Source: an uncultured Treponema sp. (lineage in GTDB: Bacteria > Spirochaetota > Spirochaetia > Treponematales > Treponemataceae). Taken from it: a stretch of 64,000 bases of DNA. The translations under genes and the position numbers were made by a program. Location: positions 1 through 64,000 of the forward strand of contig CAJPOF010000003.1 in assembly GCA_905372235.1 (NCBI GenBank), in the 5' to 3' direction. The notes under the pieces are model-generated. The model made no database searches. It was given only the letters and a program-made list of their open reading frames with translations, and had not been told where the DNA came from. This document shows, one piece after another, positions 16,102-25,053 of the stretch; position 1 is the stretch's first letter; each line of letters starts with the position of its first letter.

Positions 16102-16947
16102 ATGGAACAGAAAAGAACTTTATGGATAATCGCGGCAGTTGGTGTTTTTCTGCTTGTTGTTTTGGGGGCGGCGATGATTCTGTATTCCTCCGCCGCAAGT
16201 TCAAGGCAACCTGTCGCCAGCTATAAAATCGAAAAACCGGCTTCGGAAAGCGGCTGGATTTCTCTTGCTCCGCCCGAATCCAAGCCCCAGGGCGAAAAAG
16301 GACCGACGGGATTGCTCCCGGCACAGCATGAATCTGCCATTTCCGGCGATGAAAATCCTTTACAGGCGCAGGAGAACGCCCCCTCTTCCGAAGACATAAA
16401 ACCGTCGATAGGCGAAAACGGAATTGCACGAGTCGGGGAACTTACGGTTTATGCGGACAAAGTTACGCTGAACAGCAAAGACGACGCTGAAACAAACCGC
16501 CTGTCTTCGGAAAGTCCGGTTACTGTCATCAACAACACGACCATCGACTTGACCGACATTCCCGTCCGAGAAAAAACGCAAGAATCCAAGAGCGTAAAAC
16601 CTGTTGTAAAAGCGGGAAAAAAGGCTGAACCAAAATCGCCTTCAAAAACAAAGCCTGCCGCAACAACAAAAAACGCAAGCGCACCCGAAAAAACCGAATA
16701 TTGGATTCAGGTTACTTCGCTTACAAGCAGAAAAAATGCGGATACGGCACGGGAGGTCCTTGACGAAAACAAAATCCCTGCAGACGTGTTCACCTATACC
16801 GACAGCAAAAACCGCCTTTTCTACAGAGTAAGGGTAGGTCCGTACACGACAAAAAGCGAAGCTGAATACTGGAAGACAAGAATTGCAAAAATCGAAAACT
16901 TCAAGAACAGCCAAAGCTACGTGGCGGCAACAACGGTCACGCAGTAA
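16102..16947 (+). CDS. membrane-anchored SPOR-domain protein
   Basis: 281 residues: short cytoplasmic N-terminus, one membrane anchor (about 8-30), a long Pro/Lys/Ser-rich linker, and a C-terminal SPOR domain from about residue 197 (YWIQVTSLTSRKNADTAREV, FYRVRVGPYTTKSEAEYWK). This architecture is like FtsN/DedD-type division proteins that bind septal peptidoglycan. AAGGG precedes the ATG. It is convergent with lysS, 39 bases apart. The match is architectural; the linker has no recognisable homology. Confidence 0.85.
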   Translation: MEQKRTLWIIAAVGVFLLVVLGAAMILYSSAASSRQPVASYKIEKPASESGWISLAPPESKPQGEKGPTGLLPAQHESAISGDENPLQAQENAPSSEDIKPSIGENGIARVGELTVYADKVTLNSKDDAETNRLSSESPVTVINNTTIDLTDIPVREKTQESKSVKPVVKAGKKAEPKSPSKTKPAATTKNASAPEKTEYWIQVTSLTSRKNADTAREVLDENKIPADVFTYTDSKNRLFYRVRVGPYTTKSEAEYWKTRIAKIENFKNSQSYVAATTVTQ

Positions 16948-16986
16948 GGTTGCTCGCTAAGTTCTGCGACAAAGCCGGATTCAGAA

Positions 16987-18600
16987 TCAATAGACTGAAA
17001 GAATCTTAGAGAGTTTTTCTTTTCCGATTATTTTCATGAACGACGCAAGCCGAGGGCCCTGGTCTTTACCGATCAGGGCGTTGTACATGGCAGTAAACAA
17101 TTCTTTTGCGTCGATGCCAAGTTCGGTCGCTATGTCGTACATCGCCTGCTGGCAATCCCTGTCGGTCGGGTAAGTTCCGATTTTTGGAACAACTTCGTCC
17201 CGAACCCGAACTACAGCTTTCAGCATATCTCCATTCAGTTCAGCCTTTGAGCCGTCTTCCCGAAGACTGAAACAAAAATCCGGTGCGCAGTCAGGTGCGC
17301 TGTGCAGAATCCAGAACCATGCGCACTCGCAACGGCGGCGCAATCTTTCTTCCTGTTCGGGCTTTACATCGCCCAAAGATTTTATAACGCCGTCGATATC
17401 GCCTGAATATGTCTGAAGCAAAGTCGTAAGCATCCGCAAAGTAACCTGATACGGCATCACTTCCGGAATTTTCCCGTCAATTTGGCTTAGCATGTAAATC
17501 CGTTTTTCTTTATTGAAAAAATCCTCGCTTTTTGCCTTGTCGACGCCATAAACGATTCGCTCCGTCTTGTCGTAATCTTCGTAAACCTTCAGGACATCCA
17601 AATCAAATGAAATCGCAAATTCGGTATTGGGTTTTGTGCCTGCAAAAAGGTAGCGAAGAACTTCAGCCTGATACACGTCAAGCGCATCGGGAAGCGCTAT
17701 TACCTTTCCTTTGGACGAAGACATTTTTCCGGGAACGCCTTTTAGATTCACAAAATCGTAACGCATTGTAACCGGCGCATCCCAGCCGTATATTTTTTTT
17801 GAGACAAGTTTTGCGGTGTCGTAACTTCCGCCGGGACTTATGTGATCTTTTCCACCGGGTTCAAAGACAACCTGTTCCTCGTTCCAGCGCATGGGCCAAT
17901 CGACCCGCCAGCCGAGTTTTGCTCCCTTGAAAGAACGGACATCGACTTTTTCGGCGTTTCCGCATTCGCATTTGTACGAGATTTCGTATTCGCCGTCATA
18001 ATCGGTTATTTCTGTAGTATCCTTGGAACATTTTCCGCAAAAAATAGAAGCAGGCCAATAAACATCTTCCGCCTTCATTTTGTGCTGTTCGTCACGATAT
18101 TCGTTCAGGCACTCTTTTATGGTCTCCCTCGCCTGCATCGCCTTTCTTATGCCTTCTGCATAACGGTTTGAACGATATCGGCTCGCCTGATAAAGAAATT
18201 CCGGTTTGATTCCGACCCTGGGAAGCTGATTTTCAATGTCGGCTTCGTGATGACGAGCATAATTTTCATTCCGCCCCGTAGTGTCCGGCACTTCGGTAAT
18301 CGGAAACCTTATATATTTTTCAAGGATTTCGGGATTCGGCATATTCGCCGGAACTTTTCTGAAAACATCGTAATCGTCCCAAGAATAGATAAATCGAACG
18401 TTTTTCCCTCTGTCCCGCAAAGCTCGAACTACAAGATCAACTGTGATTATCTCACGGAAATTTCCAAGATGAACCGTTCCGGACGGCGTTATTCCCGACG
18501 CACATGTGTATGAATCCAAGTCGCCTTTTTCTCTTATAATCTTTTCAGCCATCTGGTCAGCCCAGTGGCAAAGCAAAGGATTTTTTTCTTCGTTGCTCAT
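16987..18600 (-). CDS. lysS: lysyl-tRNA synthetase, class I
   Basis: Charges tRNA-Lys. The 537-residue protein is the class I (archaeal/spirochaete) form, not the class II enzyme of most bacteria: HIGH-type motif SGTVHLGNF near residue 40, KMSSSKG near residue 295, and a four-Cys zinc site (CGKCSKD and CECGNAEK) in between. The C-terminal helical anticodon-binding part is complete. GAGGAAACA precedes the ATG. Class I LysRS is normal in spirochaetes and supports the taxonomic placement. Ends in TGA. Confidence 0.97.
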   Translation of the reverse strand: MSNEEKNPLLCHWADQMAEKIIREKGDLDSYTCASGITPSGTVHLGNFREIITVDLVVRALRDRGKNVRFIYSWDDYDVFRKVPANMPNPEILEKYIRFPITEVPDTTGRNENYARHHEADIENQLPRVGIKPEFLYQASRYRSNRYAEGIRKAMQARETIKECLNEYRDEQHKMKAEDVYWPASIFCGKCSKDTTEITDYDGEYEISYKCECGNAEKVDVRSFKGAKLGWRVDWPMRWNEEQVVFEPGGKDHISPGGSYDTAKLVSKKIYGWDAPVTMRYDFVNLKGVPGKMSSSKGKVIALPDALDVYQAEVLRYLFAGTKPNTEFAISFDLDVLKVYEDYDKTERIVYGVDKAKSEDFFNKEKRIYMLSQIDGKIPEVMPYQVTLRMLTTLLQTYSGDIDGVIKSLGDVKPEQEERLRRRCECAWFWILHSAPDCAPDFCFSLREDGSKAELNGDMLKAVVRVRDEVVPKIGTYPTDRDCQQAMYDIATELGIDAKELFTAMYNALIGKDQGPRLASFMKIIGKEKLSKILSVY

Positions 18601-18669
18601 TGTTTCCTCAAAAATTATGTCAAAATAAAAACAAGAGGATTATAATAGAATGGAAAGTGTTAGGCAATC

Positions 18670-18837
18670 GAAGGTTTATTTTAAGCGGCACAGATAGCAC
18701 CGCTTAAAAACACTGCGAGTTTTCCTTTCGGCAAACATCGCTTATTGAACGCATTTTTTCATTTCATTGCAAAAATGCGGAAATTCGCCAATCCTCGCCT
18801 TTTGAAAAAGGATCGCGGTTGTCAAATTTTAAGGAAC
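18670..18837 (+). repeat. dispersed intergenic repeat, family B copy 1
   Basis: About 165 bases aligned nearly end to end with 45621-45778 in the same orientation. Both start with a TTTTAAGCGG ... CCGCTTAAAA hairpin and share TTATTGAACG, TTGCAAAAATGCGGAAA and CTTTTGAAAAAGG. The right end runs over the stop codon of lgt (18829-18831). Confidence 0.75.
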
Positions 18838-19851
18838 TATTTTTTTACCTTTCTTTTCGGCTTGCGGAATTTCCGGAGAAGACGTTTTCTTTTTGCTCCA
18901 CAAAAAAGAGCCGACAAGAACACCGATTCCGGACAAAATCATAAGAAAGCACAGAACCTGCCCCGTGGAAAAATTCAAAAGCGAAGTGTTCATGTATATC
19001 GGAGCGGCAGAATCCTTTGCAATCCTGTATCCTATGTCGGCATCGGGTTCTCTGAAATATTCGATGAAAAATCGGAAAAATCCATAGCCGGAAAGGTAAA
19101 TCCCAGCCATCATTCCGTCCCATTTTTTATGCTTCCTGAGTGCGAACAGAATCAGCCCCAAAACTATTCCCTCAAAAAACGCCTCATAAAGCTGACTTGG
19201 ATGCCTAGGAAGATTCACCATCGAGGAGGACGAAATATTCATGCCGATTTTTTCAGCCATGGAACGAACCCATAATAACGAAGCGGAAAAACGTTCCGCC
19301 CTAGGAAAAACCATTCCCCACGGCATCGAAGTGACTCTGCCGTAAAGTTCGCCGTTCATGAAATTTCCGATTCTGCCGAACGTATATCCCAAAGGAATCG
19401 CAACTCCCATTGAATCCAGCCATTTGAATATGGGCTTCTTGCTTTTTATGCACCAGACCAAAAGTCCTATGAGTCCGCCTATAACTCCGCCGTGGTACGA
19501 CATTCCGGCAAGACCGGTAAATTTACCCTGCTCATTGAACGGCCAAAATATAAGCCAAGGTTTTTCTCTGTAAAGACCGGATGTATCGTAAACAAGGGAA
19601 GAAAACACTCTAGCCCCAATCAAAAGGAAGAGGATTCCCCACGCCATGAAAGAAAAAATGTCGTCCTCGCTTGCTTTATATCCGGGAGAATCCAAAAGCC
19701 CTTCCCTCGCCTCTTTTCTAAGAATCAGAAACGCCGTTCCGAAGGCAAAAATATACATAAGTCCGTACCAGCGCAAAAGCCCCAGCACAGGAACGCCCGG
19801 AAAAATCTCAGGATGAATCCACGAAGGAAAATTCACATAAAGCGGTAACAT
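18829..19851 (-). CDS. lgt: prolipoprotein diacylglyceryl transferase
   Basis: Inner-membrane enzyme that transfers diacylglycerol from phosphatidylglycerol to the lipobox Cys of prolipoproteins, the first step of lipoprotein maturation and relevant to the several lipoproteins in this window. 340 residues with about seven membrane segments. Key motifs: SYHGGVIGG, and the Lgt signature GRIGNFMNGELYGR near residue 160. GGGGA lies before the ATG. The last codons run into repeat family B. It follows the FlhG-like gene by 17 bases and is probably cotranscribed with it. Confidence 0.95.
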   Translation of the reverse strand: MLPLYVNFPSWIHPEIFPGVPVLGLLRWYGLMYIFAFGTAFLILRKEAREGLLDSPGYKASEDDIFSFMAWGILFLLIGARVFSSLVYDTSGLYREKPWLIFWPFNEQGKFTGLAGMSYHGGVIGGLIGLLVWCIKSKKPIFKWLDSMGVAIPLGYTFGRIGNFMNGELYGRVTSMPWGMVFPRAERFSASLLWVRSMAEKIGMNISSSSMVNLPRHPSQLYEAFFEGIVLGLILFALRKHKKWDGMMAGIYLSGYGFFRFFIEYFREPDADIGYRIAKDSAAPIYMNTSLLNFSTGQVLCFLMILSGIGVLVGSFLWSKKKTSSPEIPQAEKKGKKIVP

Positions 19852-19868
19852 AAAATTCCCCTGTTTGC

Positions 19869-21014
19869 TTAAAGTTTGAAGCCTTGCTGAGCGGCTTTCA
19901 CTATCTTCGACTTCAAAAGCAGATTTTCCTTTCTGACTTGAGTAAGTTCATAGCTCTGAGTTTTTATCATCTCTATCAACTCTCCGTTAGAAAGCTGACC
20001 GCTACCCACAAGGTCGTCTATTCCCGAAAGCTTTAGTTCGTAATCTTCCGCAGCGTCTTCGTCCGCCTGTCCAAAACTTGCAGCCGCATCAGTTCCATAT
20101 GTAAAATCGTCGTCGAATTTTCTCGGCTCTGAAGCGATTACCTTTTCGGCGATTCTGTAAATTGCCTGCGAAAGAACGCTGTACGGCTTGTAGACAATAA
20201 CGGGAAGCCTTGACGCCAACGCCTTGTCCTGAAGCTGATCTCTATAGATAAGCCCCAAATATTCCAATTCAAGTCCAAGATATTGGCTGCACGAATTCCT
20301 TATCCGCTGAGCCTTTTCTGCGTCTTTAGGATCGTCAATCATGTTTATCACAAGCCTGGGGCGAAACTGCTTTAGCCTTGAAAGAAAAAGTTCCGTATTC
20401 GCAGAATCCACGCGCCGCAAAGCCTCGATGAGTTTTGGAATGTAAAGACTTTTCATTTTGTCGGAATCTTTTTTAAGCGAATCAAGGAAAGCGCAACCCG
20501 GAGTGCCTTTTTTGAAAGTCGTGTACATAAGACGGAACACGGAATTTTTCACGAAAAGATAGCCGTCAAGCGTAGCCGTAACGGTTGGCGATGTTACCAA
20601 AATTCCCTGCGGAGACTGAAGGAACATATCAAGGATTATCTGATGGGTTCCGGCTCCAAGGTCAAGGATAAGAAAATCCGCATCTATGCTGTGAAAATTC
20701 CGGACGAGTTTTGCTTTCTGAACCGCCTTTAGCGAAGTAAGCCCCGGAATTTGGGAATCGCCTGCGATAAAACTCACGTTTTCGTATTCCGTAGGTTCGA
20801 TTATGCTTTTGAACGCAGTTTTTTCCGTAAGATAAGTGCCTATGCTGCTGTTCTTCACGTTGTGTCCAATCTGAAGGTGCAGGTTTGAGGCTCCCAGATC
20901 CAAATCGGCAAGCACGACTTTTTTTCCGGCTTGCCCAAGAGCAATCGCAAGATTGGCAGAAAGAAGGCTTTTTCCTACCCCTCCCTTTCCGCTGGCTATA
21001 GGAATTATTTGCAT
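19869..21014 (-). CDS. MinD/ParA-family ATPase, FlhG-like
   Basis: P-loop ATPase of 381 residues starting MQIIPIASGKGGVGKSLL, with the deviant Walker A motif, DLDLGASNLHLQIGH, and DLGAGTHQIILDMF. The sequence resembles FlhG/YlxH/Mrp-type MinD homologues that count or place flagella; spirochaete periplasmic flagella would be the logical target, but no flagellar gene is nearby. The C-terminus (about 300-381) adds an acidic stretch and a coiled-coil-like tail (NGELIEMIKTQSYELTQVRK). The ATG at 21014 is chosen: TATAAT lies 6 bases before it, which rules out the upstream in-frame ATG for that transcript. Confidence 0.8.
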   Translation of the reverse strand: MQIIPIASGKGGVGKSLLSANLAIALGQAGKKVVLADLDLGASNLHLQIGHNVKNSSIGTYLTEKTAFKSIIEPTEYENVSFIAGDSQIPGLTSLKAVQKAKLVRNFHSIDADFLILDLGAGTHQIILDMFLQSPQGILVTSPTVTATLDGYLFVKNSVFRLMYTTFKKGTPGCAFLDSLKKDSDKMKSLYIPKLIEALRRVDSANTELFLSRLKQFRPRLVINMIDDPKDAEKAQRIRNSCSQYLGLELEYLGLIYRDQLQDKALASRLPVIVYKPYSVLSQAIYRIAEKVIASEPRKFDDDFTYGTDAAASFGQADEDAAEDYELKLSGIDDLVGSGQLSNGELIEMIKTQSYELTQVRKENLLLKSKIVKAAQQGFKL

Positions 21015-21020
21015 ATAACG

Positions 21021-21026
21021 ATTATA
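21021..21026 (-). promoter_or_regulatory. -10 box 6 bases before the FlhG-like gene (leaderless type)
   Basis: TGCTATAAT (extended -10) on the minus strand, then CGTTAT and ATG. No Shine-Dalgarno sequence. The -35 region is poor, as expected for an extended -10 promoter. Confidence 0.5.
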
Positions 21027-21128
21027 GCATAAATTCAAAGATTTCTAAAAGTATACATTCCGAAACAGAAAAAAGATTGTGCGTCTGAAAGGCGTTTTTT
21101 GTTTTCCAGAACTCACATCGCCCGATAA

Positions 21129-21157
21129 TTGAAAAAAATATTTCCATAATATAGAAT
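21129..21157 (+). promoter_or_regulatory. strong promoter ending 6 bases before ctpA ATG (leaderless)
   Basis: TTGAAA (21129-21134), exactly 17 bases, TAGAAT (21152-21157), then GACTAC and ATG at 21164. Each box matches five of six consensus bases. Initiation would fall on or next to the A of ATG. This is the clearest leaderless arrangement in the window. Confidence 0.65.
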
Positions 21158-21163
21158 GACTAC

Positions 21164-22648
21164 ATGCATTATTCTGACAGTAATTTATTAAGAAACGTTC
21201 TGCGAACGACCCGCAAGACATTTTTGCTTTTCATTCTTTCGATTTTAGCTTCACAGTGTTTTTCAAAATCATCGGCAGGCGAAGACAAGGCTTCGAACTT
21301 TCAGTATCTGAAAAAATTCAATTCGGTATTCGATTTTGTCCAGCAAAGATATGTCGATGAAATAGATCCGAAAATTCTTTATGAAGGTGCGATGAAAGGT
21401 CTTCTGAACGCCTTCAACGATCCCTACACATCGTATCTTGATTCCGACACGATTCGAGACCTTTCCGACACAACCAACGGAAATTTCGGCGGAGTCGGGC
21501 TTACAATCTCAAAGCCGGTAGAATCCACGCCAACAAAACCCGCTTACGTAGAAGTTTCCTCACCTGTCGAAGATTCGCCCGGAGCAAAGGCGGGAATTAT
21601 TTCTGGCGATTATATCGTGGAAATAGACGGGAAACCTACTCCGGAAATGACAATGCAGAAAGTCCTTGACCATCTTAGAGGAGAAATCGGAACTCCCGTT
21701 ACCGTAAAAATTCTTCGTGGAAAGTCGATGTCATTTGAAGTTACCTTGGTCAGAGCGCTTATCGAAGTTCCGACAGTAAAATTCGGCATGATAGACCAGA
21801 CCGGATATCTTAGAATAATTCAGTTCACGCCGGACACGCCTTCTAGGGTTCAGGAAGCGTTGGATTCATTTGCGAAAAACGGTTACAAAAACATGATTAT
21901 CGACCTTAGGGACAATCCCGGAGGACTTATTTCATCGGTCGTTGAAATCTGCGACAAATTCATTGACGAAGGCACTATCGTAACCACAAAAAGCCGAATT
22001 TCATACGACAATTCCAGTTTTTCTGCGAGCAAAGGCAAGACTGTCGTAAGAAATATTCCAATCGTCGTTCTTATAAATCGAGGTTCGGCAAGTGCCTCTG
22101 AAATTCTTTCGGGAGCATTGAAAGATCACCATCTTGCCTATCTTGTTGGACAAAGGACCTACGGCAAGGGTTCGGTTCAGCAGGTCGTTCCAATAGGCGG
22201 AGACGAGGAAATAAAAATAACCGTAGCCCGGTATTACACCCCAAGCGACACAAACATCGACAAAATTGGCATTCCTCCTGATTTTGAGATTCTTTATCCC
22301 GAACTTACGGAAGACCAACAGAAAGCGTATTCCGACATGATGAAGGACGAGGCAATCGAAAAATATATAGAAAACCATCCCAACATGACGATAAATGAGA
22401 TTTTCTCATATGCGGCTCAGCTAAAGAGGACATACAATCTGAACGAAAAACTCTTGCGCCGTCTTGTCCGGATAAAGGCATGGAGAACTCGTCCAAGTCC
22501 GCTCTATGACCTTGATTATGACATCCAATTGACAGGCGCATTGAATATTCTTAAAGAAAACAAGGATTTCAAGAAATTGGTGGCATCGACCAAGACCCTA
22601 AAAGAACTTCAGATTGAAGCGGAAAATTCTAAATCAAAAGAAGACTAG
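21164..22648 (+). CDS. ctpA: carboxyl-terminal processing protease (S41)
   Basis: Periplasmic serine protease that trims C-termini of exported proteins. 494 residues: N-terminal membrane anchor or signal (about 17-36), an N-terminal helical region (SVFDFVQQRYVDEIDPKILY), a PDZ domain (about 105-190, FGGVGLTISKP, SPGAKAGIISGDYIVEIDGK) and the S41 catalytic domain with Ser in INRGSASASEIL and Lys in RTYGKGSVQQ. All catalytic residues are present. There is no Shine-Dalgarno sequence; a consensus-like promoter abuts the ATG. rsmE starts 9 bases after its stop. Confidence 0.95.
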   Translation: MHYSDSNLLRNVLRTTRKTFLLFILSILASQCFSKSSAGEDKASNFQYLKKFNSVFDFVQQRYVDEIDPKILYEGAMKGLLNAFNDPYTSYLDSDTIRDLSDTTNGNFGGVGLTISKPVESTPTKPAYVEVSSPVEDSPGAKAGIISGDYIVEIDGKPTPEMTMQKVLDHLRGEIGTPVTVKILRGKSMSFEVTLVRALIEVPTVKFGMIDQTGYLRIIQFTPDTPSRVQEALDSFAKNGYKNMIIDLRDNPGGLISSVVEICDKFIDEGTIVTTKSRISYDNSSFSASKGKTVVRNIPIVVLINRGSASASEILSGALKDHHLAYLVGQRTYGKGSVQQVVPIGGDEEIKITVARYYTPSDTNIDKIGIPPDFEILYPELTEDQQKAYSDMMKDEAIEKYIENHPNMTINEIFSYAAQLKRTYNLNEKLLRRLVRIKAWRTRPSPLYDLDYDIQLTGALNILKENKDFKKLVASTKTLKELQIEAENSKSKED

Positions 22649-22657
22649 CAAAAATAG

Positions 22658-23503
22658 ATGCGCCAGTTTATTTTGGATAAAGAGCCGGACACAAACGGAC
22701 TTCTCAAAATCGTCGGGAAAGACTACCGCTATCTGCATCAGGTGCTTCGGGTAAGGCAAGGCAACATGCTTTCAATACGGCTTCCCGACGGAACTTTGAC
22801 CAATGCGACCGTATGCAAAATAGATGAAGCAAACAAAAACATGACTGCGCAAATTTGTTCGCTTCAAAAGCAGGATGATTTTTCATGCTCAGCCGACAGA
22901 AAAACGCAGTCGGTAACAAAAGGAACTCAGGCAACGGACATCCAAAAGGAAATGCAGGATGTGGAATACACGCTGCTTCAGTTCATTCCAAAACTTACAA
23001 AGATGGAACAAATAATCCGGCAGTCAGTGGAATGTGGCGTAAAACGAATCATACCAGTCGTCGGGGAATACAGCCAAAAATCTTCCGTGCAGGCACTTTC
23101 CAGCCAAGGGGCAAAAGCGGAACGAATCCAAAGGATTATAAGGGAAGCCCGACAGCAGAGCGGTTCTCCAATCGAAACGCAAATGGAAAACCCGATGAAT
23201 CTTTCGGATGCGGTTGGGCTTTGGAAAAAAAACTTGAAAAATAAAGACGAAAGCGTTTCCGTTGCACTTTGGGAACGCAACGAAAATTCAAAGCCGTTGA
23301 AAAAACTTATAAACGGCAGAAAAATAAAAAATGCCGCCCTTGCCGTCGGATGCGAAGGCGGAATAAGCCCTGCGGAGATAGATTTTTTGAATTCGGAAGG
23401 ATTTTTTTCAGTTCATTTTGAAGGAAACATACTAAGATGCGAAACCGCCAGCCTTTTCGGAATTGCGGCGTTGCAAACGACAATAAGGAACGAAAATGAA
23501 TAA
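22658..23503 (+). CDS. rsmE: 16S rRNA m3U1498 methyltransferase RsmE
   Basis: SPOUT methyltransferase acting on U1498 of 16S rRNA. 281 residues, about 35 longer than usual owing to an insertion around residues 70-105 (Gln/Thr/Lys-rich). The N-terminal PUA-like part (HQVLRVRQGNMLSIRLPDG) and the C-terminal knot motifs (LAVGCEGGISPAEIDF, LRCETASLFGIAAL) are intact, as is the KMEQIIRQSVECGVKRIIPV segment. It follows ctpA by 9 bases and overlaps the next gene by 8 bases, so the three genes form an operon. Confidence 0.93.
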   Translation: MRQFILDKEPDTNGLLKIVGKDYRYLHQVLRVRQGNMLSIRLPDGTLTNATVCKIDEANKNMTAQICSLQKQDDFSCSADRKTQSVTKGTQATDIQKEMQDVEYTLLQFIPKLTKMEQIIRQSVECGVKRIIPVVGEYSQKSSVQALSSQGAKAERIQRIIREARQQSGSPIETQMENPMNLSDAVGLWKKNLKNKDESVSVALWERNENSKPLKKLINGRKIKNAALAVGCEGGISPAEIDFLNSEGFFSVHFEGNILRCETASLFGIAALQTTIRNENE

Positions 23504-24236
23504 ACAAAGAATAAACATCGTGGGCGTGCCGGTAGACATTCTCCGTCCGGAAAACCTTGAAAAAGAAATCCTCATGCTTTTGGAAAAAGACGGTCCAAAA
23601 CAGATTGTATTCCTTTCGATTTGGGATTTGCTGAAAGCCCGCCATCGGGGAGAATTCCAAAACTGCATAAAAAATGCGGACCTTATAATTCCGATTTCAA
23701 AAAGCATACTCCGTGGAGCCGCGTTCCTTAAAAAAGACGTTCCGGTAAGGTACAATCCGTTCGAGGCGGTAATCTCAATAATGAGCGTCCTTGATGCGCA
23801 TCTAAAATCGATTTATCTTTTGGGTTCACGAAGCCAGACATTGAAAATAGCCGAACAGAATGTCCGGGACACATTTCCCACGCTGAAAATAGTCGGCAGA
23901 TATCACGGATTCTATTCAAAATCGATGGAAGAAGGAATAATCAAATCGATATACAAGTCAACTCCGTCGCTGGTGCTGCTAAGCGAGGGCATAAAAGACA
24001 AAAACCTGTGGCCATACAAACGCAGGGAAAATTTCAAAACGAGCATATTTCTTTACTTCAAAGAATCCATGGGAATTTTTTCCAAGAGGATTAAGCGCAT
24101 CGATGAAGACACATTCCGGCGGGGACACGAAATCTTTCATGAAGTCGTAAGGAATCCGCTGAAAATCTTTCTTCTATTGCCATATCTTTGGTACAATTTT
24201 CTTTTGGTGATTCACAGAATTTTCAAAAAGGAATAG
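23496..24236 (+). CDS. degenerate WecG/TagA-family (GT26) protein
   Basis: 246 residues with the overall GT26 pattern: INIVGVPVDILRPENLEKEI at the start, a mid-region IYLLGSRSQTLKIAEQNVRD and IVGRYHGFYS. The hallmark residues are lost: the usual ADLVLPDG motif reads ADLIIPISKS, so the catalytic Asp is missing, and the GSPKQE motif reads EGIKDKNLW. The C-terminus (about 225-246) is hydrophobic and basic and may attach to the membrane. It may therefore be a non-catalytic or re-purposed relative. It overlaps the end of rsmE by 8 bases. Confidence 0.75.
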   Translation: MNKQRINIVGVPVDILRPENLEKEILMLLEKDGPKQIVFLSIWDLLKARHRGEFQNCIKNADLIIPISKSILRGAAFLKKDVPVRYNPFEAVISIMSVLDAHLKSIYLLGSRSQTLKIAEQNVRDTFPTLKIVGRYHGFYSKSMEEGIIKSIYKSTPSLVLLSEGIKDKNLWPYKRRENFKTSIFLYFKESMGIFSKRIKRIDEDTFRRGHEIFHEVVRNPLKIFLLLPYLWYNFLLVIHRIFKKE

Positions 24237-24247
24237 ATTCCGTTCGT

Positions 24248-24982
24248 TTACATGCGATTTTTTGACACAAGTCCAGCCGCCTTTGAAAAGACCTTTTCTA
24301 TATATTTCGCCTCGCTTTCTGAAATCGCCGCCCTTGACAAAATGCTTTTCCAAAAATGTTCCATGTCGCCTTTTCCAGTAACTTTGAAAAATCCGATTTT
24401 CTGAAGATTTTCGGAAATAGATTTTACCGTGCCGTCGATTCTTTCCAAAGTCAAAGGCGTATAGCCCGTCAAATGCTCATTTTTCTGTCTGAAAAGATGA
24501 TATGAAATTATCTGAACGGCATGAGAAAGATTCAGCGAGCCGAATTTTTCCGATGACGGGATTGTGATTCCCACCGTACATTGCGATAATTGCTCGTCCG
24601 TAAGCCCCGTCCGTTCATTTCCGAACACCACCGCCACATTCTGACCGTCGTTGCCCGAGCCTGAGATAAAATCTGCGGTTTTTGAAAATTCTTCAGGGAA
24701 ATAAAGTTTTCCTTTGCGTTTCTGCCCTCGCCGCCTGGTAGTGCCCGCCGCAATCGCACAATCTTTCGTGGCATCTTTTATGGAATCAAAAAATTCTGCG
24801 TTGTCGTAAATATAAGATGCATGTATCGCAAGGACATGGATTTTCTCCGCATCATAGTCGTCCTTTTTTCCGACAATCCGCAGATGTGTTATATCGTTGT
24901 TCGCCATCGCTCTGCAAGCAGAACCGATGTTCCTGCATTCGCTAGGATGATCAAGCACTATGTAAATTTTATTCAAATCCAT
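24248..24982 (-). CDS. trmJ: TrmJ-type tRNA/rRNA ribose methyltransferase
   Basis: SPOUT-family 2'-O-methyltransferase, 244 residues. Motif 1 is ECRNIGSACRAMANN, motif 2 VVFGNERTGLTDEQL, motif 3 LNLSHAVQIISYHLF, all intact. This pattern is closest to TrmJ (position 32 of tRNAs), but rRNA or TrmH targets cannot be excluded. The ATG at 24982 is preferred to an upstream in-frame start because MDLNKIYIVLDHP aligns with the family start and a TATACT box ends 7 bases before it. A 16-codon ORF with a strong Shine-Dalgarno sequence lies just upstream. Convergent with the GT26-like gene. Confidence 0.88.
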   Translation of the reverse strand: MDLNKIYIVLDHPSECRNIGSACRAMANNDITHLRIVGKKDDYDAEKIHVLAIHASYIYDNAEFFDSIKDATKDCAIAAGTTRRRGQKRKGKLYFPEEFSKTADFISGSGNDGQNVAVVFGNERTGLTDEQLSQCTVGITIPSSEKFGSLNLSHAVQIISYHLFRQKNEHLTGYTPLTLERIDGTVKSISENLQKIGFFKVTGKGDMEHFWKSILSRAAISESEAKYIEKVFSKAAGLVSKNRM

Positions 24983-24989
24983 GGAAGAA

Positions 24990-24995
24990 AGTATA
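24990..24995 (-). promoter_or_regulatory. -10 box 7 bases before trmJ ATG (leaderless type)
   Basis: TATACT on the minus strand, then TTCTTCC and ATG. No Shine-Dalgarno sequence fits between. Confidence 0.45.
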
Positions 24996-25002
24996 CATGA
25001 GT

Positions 25003-25053
25003 TCAAAGAATTTTTATATCGCCGCAAAAAGTGATTTTGTTTTCAAAATCCAT
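25003..25053 (-). CDS. 16-codon upstream ORF before trmJ
   Basis: ATG at 25053 has TAAGGAG five bases upstream, the best Shine-Dalgarno sequence in this region, and the frame closes after MDFENKITFCGDIKIL. Its stop is 20 bases before the trmJ ATG. It could be a leader peptide, a translational coupler on a longer trmJ transcript, or a gene remnant. Confidence 0.35.
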   Translation of the reverse strand: MDFENKITFCGDIKIL

